Shown here: piece after piece, positions 1 through 4,712 of the stretch | How the letters are laid out: every line of letters starts with the position of its first letter | Position numbering within the stretch: position 1 is the first letter of the stretch | From: CAZYIW01 sp964647705 | Lineage (GTDB): Bacteria; Pseudomonadota; Gammaproteobacteria; PS1; Pseudothioglobaceae | Direction of reading: 5' to 3' | Length of the DNA: 10,442 nt | Assembly: GCA_964647705.1 (NCBI GenBank) | Contig: CAZYIW010000042.1 | Coordinates: forward strand, 1-10,442 | Position numbers and translations under genes: made by a program | The notes under the pieces: model-generated | What the model was told of the DNA's origin: nothing | Seen by the model: only the letters and a program-made list of their open reading frames with translations | Database searches by the model: none

Positions 1-1636
1 TTGATTGTGTTTGATAAGGGTCGTTCATCACCTTTTGAAGCTCACGCACACGCTCGTAGTCTTGATTTGCAGCTTGTTGGTAAGCAGGCATTAGAAACCA
101 TTCTCTTAAAGTGTACTTGGGGTTGGTTTTTTTCATTAATTCAGATACATCTTGAATAGAATCAACACCCAACTCTTTTAAGTTATTTGGTTCGCAAACC
201 CGCGATTGCCATTTTTTTAACCAGCTTTGCCATTGTTCTAATCTCTGCTCTGAAGGATTGGTTTGATAAAAGCTTTTTTTAATGCTCTCCAAGTTTTGGG
301 GTAGGGATGATAACTCTCGAAAAAATATTGTATAGTCCGTTTGGGTGTGATACATCAAAGCCAATACTGCTTTTAATAGGTTATCATCATAATGGGCAAG
401 CCCTAGCTTCTTGGCCCACATATTCTGCATTTTTTCTTGCATTGTTTCAGAAAAACCATTTTTAATTTGATTAAGCTCGGCGAGGATCTCTAGCTGGTTG
501 GTGAGCAACGGCTCCATGGCCTTGCAAAACATTTCATAATTTTTTTGTGCTGCAACAGGTTGGTTAAAAAATGCAAAGTGTTCACCGCCTCCAGTCCACG
601 ATTGGAAACCTTGGTCAAATTCCTCACAAAACCCAAAAGGCCCGTAATCCAAAGTAAACCCACCTGCAGCGCAATTATCACTATTAAAGTTACCTTGGCA
701 ATAGCCCACTCGAATCCAATTTGCAACAAGAGACGTTAAGCGATCCCTAAATTCAACCGCCAATTGTATGAGTTGGTTTTCTAATGGTAGAGTTTGATCA
801 ATGACTTCTTTATATTCTCGCTCGATTAGGTGCAAAAAAATCATTTGCAATTCTTCTTTGGCTTTTGGGTGTTCTTGTTTGCGAGCGCGTCGTCCAAATA
901 GTTCTAATTGTCCAACACGAATAAAAGAAGGCGCTACCCTTGTTGAGATAGCAACAGGGTCGGCAATAACAATGTCTGGGTCTTTTGAATGCGATTGCAT
1001 CGAATACCAAGGCCGATTAATTGTTTGTGTTTTTGATACATACAAACTGAGTGATCTTGATGTGGGCACACCGAGTGCATGCATGTGTTCTTGTGCTAAA
1101 AATTCTCGGATACTAGATCTGAGTACAGCGCGACCATCGGCACCGCGACAATAAGGCGTTCGGCCACCGCCTTTGAGTTGCATCTCCCATCGTTTATTAT
1201 TAATCAAAACTTCCAATATGGAGATCGCACGACCATCACCATAGCCATTACCCGTTTGAAAAGGGCATTGTTGAAAGTATTCAGTACCAAAGATCGATAA
1301 CGCATAGCCTGTTGCCCAACCGTAATGGTTGATTGGCTCAGGGGTATTGCTTGCATCGCCTGAGAAGAGTTTTATAAATTCGTGATCGTGGGCTAAATCA
1401 TCATCAAAACCAAGTTCTGTAAATAAACTTTGACTGTGTGCGATATATTCAGGATTTTGAATTGCACTGGGGTTCACTTTGACATAATGACCGTTTAAGA
1501 CCTGTCGAGGGTTGTGGTCAATACCATCTTGTTTTGTTTCAGGGTCGCAATTTAGGTGATTGATAAAAGAATAATTAACAAATTGTGCTAATTCATTCAG
1601 TGTTTTTATTTTTTGATTGTTTTCATTGCTATCCAT
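1..1636 (-). CDS. selO: SelO/YdiU family protein adenylyltransferase (pseudokinase fold), 3' end cut by window edge
   Basis: One uninterrupted minus-strand frame runs from ATG at 1634-1636 to the left edge, giving 545 residues with no stop. SelO proteins transfer AMP from ATP to Ser/Thr/Tyr of target proteins and are linked to redox stress. Visible family motifs are LKGGGRTPYCRGADGR starting near residue 154 (K155 as the nucleotide-binding lysine), then SSIREF, NFNSDN at 316-321 and DYGPFGF at 330-336, which hold the catalytic and metal-binding Asn/Asp residues. The GNFNSDN version and the following WTGGGEHF match the longer SelO clade rather than the short E. coli YdiU type; this is from memory of the family. 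The visible end, near NDPYQTQ, aligns close to the family C-terminus, so perhaps 25-35 residues are missing. These include the terminal Cys (Sec in animals) region, which cannot be judged here. No clear Shine-Dalgarno precedes the start. Family call is firm; substrates are unknown. Confidence 0.95.
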   Translation of the reverse strand, partial: MDSNENNQKIKTLNELAQFVNYSFINHLNCDPETKQDGIDHNPRQVLNGHYVKVNPSAIQNPEYIAHSQSLFTELGFDDDLAHDHEFIKLFSGDASNTPEPINHYGWATGYALSIFGTEYFQQCPFQTGNGYGDGRAISILEVLINNKRWEMQLKGGGRTPYCRGADGRAVLRSSIREFLAQEHMHALGVPTSRSLSLYVSKTQTINRPWYSMQSHSKDPDIVIADPVAISTRVAPSFIRVGQLELFGRRARKQEHPKAKEELQMIFLHLIEREYKEVIDQTLPLENQLIQLAVEFRDRLTSLVANWIRVGYCQGNFNSDNCAAGGFTLDYGPFGFCEEFDQGFQSWTGGGEHFAFFNQPVAAQKNYEMFCKAMEPLLTNQLEILAELNQIKNGFSETMQEKMQNMWAKKLGLAHYDDNLLKAVLALMYHTQTDYTIFFRELSSLPQNLESIKKSFYQTNPSEQRLEQWQSWLKKWQSRVCEPNNLKELGVDSIQDVSELMKKTNPKYTLREWFLMPAYQQAANQDYERVRELQKVMNDPYQTQS

Positions 1637-1756
1637 AAAGTCATTTTATCGCAGGATAATCAAAAGCTAATTTTAAGAAAGTACTGAATTTTTAAGGTTT
1701 TTCAAGGCAACAAAGACTTCTGAGAAGAGATACTTTTGTGATAAATAGGTTTGCTT
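1637..1756. other. AT-rich spacer between selO start and the tRNA-derived array
   Basis: This 120-bp stretch upstream of selO has no coding frame. It must hold the selO promoter, but no pair of -35 and -10 boxes with acceptable spacing could be picked by eye. Together with the array to its right it makes up the gene-free interval 1637-2168. Confidence 0.5.
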
Positions 1757-1889
1757 GGGCCGGATTGAACTTACGCGGTGTTTTAACCTCCGCAGGATTT
1801 TAAGTCCCTTTGTATCTAACAACAGTCTTCCAATTCACCTTGGTGAAATTGACACTCAGGACGATAAAAGGGGTGAGATATGGTGCCCG
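1757..1889 (-). repeat. Array copy 1 (full 133 bp, outermost)
   Basis: This complete unit is identical to the copy at 2045-2177. It is the only copy whose tRNA-like 3' end is not followed by the acceptor end and CCA: the minus strand reads CCGGCCC and then passes into unrelated AAGCAAACC. It therefore marks the outer edge of the amplification. Confidence 0.9.
1831..1851. repeat. Inverted repeat inside array copy 1
   Basis: CAATTCACC and GGTGAAATTG flank a TT loop and pair with a single bulged base. The right arm also matches the 5' part of the real tRNA-Leu (GGTGAAATTG in its D-arm region) but in opposite orientation. The unit thus carries a partial, inverted second piece of the tRNA. There is no following T-run, so it is not a terminator. 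The same hairpin recurs at 2119-2139. Confidence 0.75.
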
Positions 1890-1944
1890 GGGCCGGATTG
1901 AACTTACGCGGTGTTTTAACCTCCGCAGGATTTTAAGTCCCTTT
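1890..1944 (-). repeat. Array copy 2, interrupted by assembly gap
   Basis: The 55 visible bases equal the first 55 bases of copies 1 and 3. The copy directly follows TGGTGCCCG at the end of copy 1, so on the minus strand its tRNA-like 3' end reads CCCGGGCACCA, with acceptor 3' strand and CCA present. The rest of the unit lies in the gap. Confidence 0.85.
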
Positions 1945-2044
1945 NNNNNNNNNNNNNNNNNNNNNNNNNNNNNNNNNNNNNNNNNNNNNNNNNNNNNNNN
2001 NNNNNNNNNNNNNNNNNNNNNNNNNNNNNNNNNNNNNNNNNNNN
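1945..2044. other. Assembly gap (100 N)
   Basis: This is a run of exactly 100 N, a conventional placeholder for a scaffold gap of unknown size. It falls inside a perfect tandem repeat, where short reads cannot be placed uniquely. Exactly one completed unit would need 78 bp here, so the array may be shorter or much longer than shown. Confidence 0.95.
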
Positions 2045-2177
2045 GGGCCGGATTGAACTTACGCGGTGTTTTAACCTCCGCAGGATTTTAAGTCCCTTTG
2101 TATCTAACAACAGTCTTCCAATTCACCTTGGTGAAATTGACACTCAGGACGATAAAAGGGGTGAGATATGGTGCCCG
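2045..2177 (-). repeat. Array copy 3 (full 133 bp, next to the functional tRNA)
   Basis: This copy is identical to copy 1 throughout. Its last bases (TGGTGCCCG) form the 3' CCA end and acceptor 3' strand of the functional tRNA-Leu, so repeat and tRNA overlap by nine bases. It lies immediately downstream of the tRNA in the direction of transcription. Confidence 0.9.
2119..2139. repeat. Inverted repeat inside array copy 3
   Basis: This is the same CAATTCACC / GGTGAAATTG hairpin with TT loop as in copy 1, 288 bp further along. It would form in any transcript running from the tRNA gene into the array. Confidence 0.75.
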
Positions 2178-2257
2178 GGGCCGGAATCGAACCGGCACGG
2201 AGTTTAACCTCCGCAGGATTTTAAGTCCTGTGTGTCTACCAATTTCACCACCCGGGC
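2169..2257 (-). tRNA. tRNA-Leu(UAA)
   Basis: The minus strand folds as a complete class II tRNA. The acceptor pairs GCCCGGG with CCCGGGC and is followed by discriminator A and an encoded CCA. The anticodon stem CAGGA/TCCTG encloses the loop CTTAAAA with anticodon TAA. A long variable arm CGGAG-GTTAAA-CTCCG follows, then a T-arm GCCGG/CCGGC around TTCGATT. All stems are perfect, in contrast to the degenerate copies downstream. It reads UUA (and UUG by wobble) leucine codons. The length is 89 nt with CCA. Confidence 0.97.
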
Positions 2258-2259
2258 AA

Positions 2260-2290
2260 TGGACACATTAAAAACAAGAAATTATATACT
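2260..2290 (+). promoter_or_regulatory. Candidate promoter for the PP0621-yciB-gcvTH-exoribonuclease run
   Basis: TGGACA at 2260-2265 is five of six to the -35 consensus. It is followed by TATATA at 2283-2288 (17-nt spacer) or TATACT at 2285-2290 (19-nt spacer). A start near 2296 would leave a very short leader before the first gene. It is the only reasonable sigma70-like match in the 56-bp gap between the tRNA and that gene. Read by eye only. Confidence 0.45.
2281..2286 (-). promoter_or_regulatory. Candidate -10 box for tRNA-Leu
   Basis: The minus strand reads a perfect TATAAT, 24 nt upstream of the tRNA 5' end, which suits a short processed leader. The matching -35 region is poor (TCAAAT at 17-nt spacing). 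It overlaps the candidate plus-strand -10, so the two promoters would be back to back and could compete. Confidence 0.45.
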
Positions 2291-2313
2291 AGGCGTGGGT
2301 AAAATTTGATTTT

Positions 2314-2541
2314 TTGTCTTTAGCATTTACTGTGGGTTTTTACAAATTATTAATTGTCGGTTTGGCTGTTTATTTGGGTTTTGTATTGTTTAAGAAAATC
2401 CGAAACGCCAAAGCTTTGTCTGATTCACAATCAGACAGTAACAAAAAAATGATTGCCTGCTCTGTATGTCAAACACATGTGCCCGAAGATGAGGCCATTG
2501 TGCAAAATGGCAAAACCTATTGCTCTAAAAACTGCTTATGA
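2314..2541 (+). CDS. PP0621-like small membrane-anchored zinc-ribbon protein
   Basis: This 75-residue protein has one N-terminal hydrophobic helix (about residues 10-26) followed by a basic KKIR. A short polar linker then leads to a C-terminal cysteine cluster: C49-x2-C52 and C70-x3-C74, with HVPEDEA and KTYCS between and around them. That layout of helix, linker and CxxC...HVP.eeA...YCS matches the PP0621 family, whose function is unknown. The four Cys probably bind one zinc on the cytoplasmic side. The start is uncertain: TTG at 2314 is the longest option, but GTG at 2332 gives a short N-terminus more like relatives, and neither has a Shine-Dalgarno. The stop overlaps the yciB start (ATGA), implying coupled translation. 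Confidence 0.85.
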   Translation: MSLAFTVGFYKLLIVGLAVYLGFVLFKKIRNAKALSDSQSDSNKKMIACSVCQTHVPEDEAIVQNGKTYCSKNCL

Positions 2542-3185
2542 AATTTTTACTAGACTTTTTTCCCATTGTCCTTTTCTTTATTGTTTATAAAACCTATGGT
2601 TTATACATGGCAATCTATGCCATGATTGCTGCCACAGCTGTGCAAATGGGTGTTAGCAAATGGCAAACCGGCAAGTTTGAAAAAGCACATATTATCACTT
2701 TTGGCTTATTGGTGGTTTTTGGTGGCATTACTTTGGCCGTTAGTGACCCTGCTTTTATTATGTGGAAAGTGAGTGTTTTGTATGTGGTGTTTGCTCTAGG
2801 GCTAATTGGCAGTCTTTGGATTGGCGAGAAGACTCTCATAGAACGAATGTTGGGTAAAGAGCTCTCAGTACCTAGCGATGTTTGGAGAAATTTAACTTGG
2901 CTATGGGGGCTTGGTTTTGTGGGTATTGCACTGGTGAATGCCTACTATGTCAACATGGCATTGAATACTCGAGAGGCGTTTTTTGGATCAACCAATCTGG
3001 ACGCAAAAATGGAGTTAACAGAGCTTGATTGCGCAACAACAACCTTGCCTGATTTATGCCTTGTGGCGCAACAAACAGAACAGTCATGGGTGAACTTCAA
3101 ACTTTTTGGCACATTGGGTTTGACTTTTGTGCTTATTATCATTACTGTGGCAATGGTGTCTAAATACATTAAAGAAAAGGAATAA
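2538..3185 (+). CDS. yciB: Inner-membrane septation protein A family (YciB/IspZ)
   Basis: The 215-residue polytopic protein opens with DFFPIVLFFIVYKTYGLY, the hallmark N-terminus of YciB. FGGITL at 61-66, WK at 76-77, MLGKEL at 104-109, VWRNLTW at 115-121 and WVNFKLFG at 184-191 follow in the family order. YciB is an inner-membrane protein tied to cell envelope integrity and division in enterics and Shigella; its molecular activity is not settled. Five membrane segments can be traced. The protein is about 35 residues longer than E. coli YciB (about 179). The extra length sits between the last two helices (about residues 143-182) and carries C165 and C174. The charged C-terminal tail KYIKEKE suggests a cytoplasmic C-terminus, which would put the extra loop in the periplasm. 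Translation is coupled to the gene before it, and AAGGA at the end of this gene serves gcvT. Confidence 0.92.
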   Translation: MKFLLDFFPIVLFFIVYKTYGLYMAIYAMIAATAVQMGVSKWQTGKFEKAHIITFGLLVVFGGITLAVSDPAFIMWKVSVLYVVFALGLIGSLWIGEKTLIERMLGKELSVPSDVWRNLTWLWGLGFVGIALVNAYYVNMALNTREAFFGSTNLDAKMELTELDCATTTLPDLCLVAQQTEQSWVNFKLFGTLGLTFVLIIITVAMVSKYIKEKE

Positions 3186-3189
3186 ACAT

Positions 3190-4272
3190 ATGACAACTAA
3201 GCGCACACCTCTGTATCAAGCGCACATAGACGCGAGTGGCAAAATGGTTGATTTTGGTGGTTGGGAAATGCCACTCAATTATGGCTCTCAAATTGAAGAA
3301 CATCATGCAGTTAGGCAAGATGCGGGTATGTTTGATGTCTCACACATGCGAGCAGTGGATTTCAAGGGTAAAGATGCTAAAGCATTTTTAAGTATTTTGA
3401 TTGCCAATGATGTGGACAAACTACAAACCGAAGGCAAAGCACTTTATAGTTGTATGCTTAATGACCAAGGTGGCGTGGTTGATGATTTGATCGTGTATTA
3501 CTTCAGTGATGAGTATTATCGAATGGTCATTAATGCTGGCACCACAGATAAAGACTTGGCCTGGATTGATCAAAAATCTAAAGATTTTGAAGTAACAGCC
3601 GAGCCAATGTTTGATTTGGCCATGATTGCAGTGCAAGGTCCAAATGCCAGAGCAAAAGTTTTTGATGCCATACCCGGGGTTGAACAGATGGCAGGGGAGT
3701 TAAAACCATTTAATGCAACATCGGTTGGTAGCTTATTTGTTGCACGGACGGGTTATACGGGAGAGGATGGATTCGAGATTATGCTACCAGCCAAATCGGC
3801 AGAATTCACTTGGAAGATGCTACTTGAGGTCGGTGTTAAGCCTTGTGGTTTAGGCGCAAGAGACACACTGCGTTTAGAAGCAGGTATGAGTTTATATGGC
3901 TCAGAGATGGATGAGAAAACATCGCCCTTAGAAGCATCACTCAGCTGGACAGTGGATCTTAAAAATACCGAGCGCAATTTCGTTGGCAGAGAAGCTTTAG
4001 AACAACTCAAGCAAGACGGCGCTCAGAAAACAATTGTGGGCTTGGTGCTCGATGGTAGGGGCGTGATTCGTAATCACCAAGTGGTAAAAACCAATACAGG
4101 AGAAGGCGAGGTAACATCAGGTTCGTTCTCCCCAACCATGGGCAAAGCCATTGCACTGGCGAGTGTTCCAAAAGGCAGTGAAGGTGAATGCGAGATTGAG
4201 ATGAGAGGCAGACTGCTTTCGGCTAAAATAGTCAAACCACCATTTGTTCGCAATGGCAAAGTATTGGTTTAA
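3190..4272 (+). CDS. gcvT: Glycine cleavage system T-protein (aminomethyltransferase)
   Basis: The protein takes the aminomethyl group carried on the lipoyl arm of GcvH, releases ammonia and passes the methylene to tetrahydrofolate in the cytoplasm. It has 360 residues against 364 in E. coli and aligns throughout. Clear blocks are TPLYQAH, MVDFGGWEMP, EHHAVRQDAGMFDVSHM (38-54), GGVVDDL (94-100, with the conserved catalytic Asp), IAVQGPNA, TGYTGEDGFE, GLGARDTLRLEAGM and FVRNGK at the C-terminus. I chose ATG at 3190 because AAGGA lies 8 nt upstream and the E. coli-like N-terminus begins there; the open frame extends further upstream inside yciB without family similarity. gcvH follows after 57 bp. 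No glycine riboswitch is seen in the 4-bp gap upstream. Confidence 0.97.
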   Translation: MTTKRTPLYQAHIDASGKMVDFGGWEMPLNYGSQIEEHHAVRQDAGMFDVSHMRAVDFKGKDAKAFLSILIANDVDKLQTEGKALYSCMLNDQGGVVDDLIVYYFSDEYYRMVINAGTTDKDLAWIDQKSKDFEVTAEPMFDLAMIAVQGPNARAKVFDAIPGVEQMAGELKPFNATSVGSLFVARTGYTGEDGFEIMLPAKSAEFTWKMLLEVGVKPCGLGARDTLRLEAGMSLYGSEMDEKTSPLEASLSWTVDLKNTERNFVGREALEQLKQDGAQKTIVGLVLDGRGVIRNHQVVKTNTGEGEVTSGSFSPTMGKAIALASVPKGSEGECEIEMRGRLLSAKIVKPPFVRNGKVLV

Positions 4273-4329
4273 AGAGTAAGTGTTGATTTAACAAAGTCAA
4301 AGTAACAAAAGACGAAGCAAGGAGCAAGT

Positions 4330-4710
4330 ATGAGCGAAGTAAGAGACGACAGACAATATACCAACACCCATGAATGGGTTTTAGACAATGGTGATGGTAC
4401 CTATACCTTAGGGATATCTGACCACGCTCAAGCCCTTTTGGGTGATATGGTTTTTGTGGAACTGCCAAGTGCAGGTGATGACGCATCTCAAGAAGATGAA
4501 TTTTGTGTTGTTGAGTCTGTTAAAGCTGCCAGTGGTGTTTATGCACCAGCGGATTTAGAAGTAACCCAAGTCAACGAAACATTAGACGATGAACCTGAAT
4601 TGGTTAACGCCAGTTGTTATGATGACGGTTGGTTGGTTAAGTTTAAAACCGATAGCATTGATGGATTGATGGATGCCGAGGCTTATCAAACACTTTTAGA
4701 TTCTGAATAA
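4330..4710 (+). CDS. gcvH: Glycine cleavage system H-protein (lipoyl carrier)
   Basis: This 126-residue shuttle carries the aminomethyl intermediate on a lipoyl-lysine between the P-, T- and L-proteins. YTNTHEWV at 10-17, LGISDHAQALLGDMVFVELP and the lipoylation motif ESVKAAS with K65 are all present, followed by SGVYAP and LVNASCYDDGWLVKFK. A strong AAGGAG at 4319-4324 precedes the ATG by 5 nt. The 57-bp gap after gcvT shows no terminator, so both are probably on one message. The next gene starts 2 bp after its stop. The P-protein gene gcvP, often the third gene of this operon, is absent from the window. Confidence 0.97.
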   Translation: MSEVRDDRQYTNTHEWVLDNGDGTYTLGISDHAQALLGDMVFVELPSAGDDASQEDEFCVVESVKAASGVYAPADLEVTQVNETLDDEPELVNASCYDDGWLVKFKTDSIDGLMDAEAYQTLLDSE

Positions 4711-4712
4711 AG

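Larger units (their letters stand above)
1757..2177 (-). repeat. Tandem array of 133-bp tRNA-Leu-derived repeats, copy number unresolved
   Basis: Copies start at 1757, 1890 and 2045, and the functional tRNA-Leu gene falls in the same register at 2178. The spacing 1757 to 1890 and 2045 to 2178 is exactly 133 bp. Visible bases are identical between copies. Each unit, read on the minus strand, resembles the intact tRNA-Leu(UAA): the anticodon loop CTTAAAA, the 3' side of the anticodon stem and the start of the variable arm are unchanged over about 26 bp. The T-stem is broken, the 5' acceptor strand is missing, and an insertion of about 12 nt lies between the D-arm and anticodon arm. The units therefore look like tRNA pseudogenes amplified in tandem downstream of the parent gene. 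The assembly gap inside the array means the number of copies is unknown. Confidence 0.9.

Noticed and set aside
801..1154. 117-residue plus-strand open frame opposite selO
   Set aside because: It is a shadow of the well-supported selO reading frame, with no family resemblance or ribosome binding site.
1850..1855. Perfect TTGACA -35 box within each repeat unit (plus strand)
   Set aside because: No -10 box stands at 16-18 nt; the nearest AT-rich hexamers are at 8 and 22 nt. The match is probably chance.
1810..2091. Plus-strand open frame across the repeat array
   Set aside because: It reads through the 100-N gap and the tRNA-derived repeats, and its two ends translate the same repeat. It is not a gene.
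1757..2177. CRISPR array
   Set aside because: The unit is a 133-bp contiguous perfect repeat with no short repeats separated by unique spacers, and it clearly derives from the adjacent tRNA.
3127..3189. Upstream extension of gcvT within yciB
   Set aside because: The extra residues have no similarity to T-proteins, and ATG at 3190 has a well-placed AAGGA.
4273..4329. Possible regulatory RNA in the gcvT-gcvH gap
   Set aside because: It is only 57 bp, has no stable inverted repeat and no glycine riboswitch-like core; it looks like a plain spacer with a Shine-Dalgarno.
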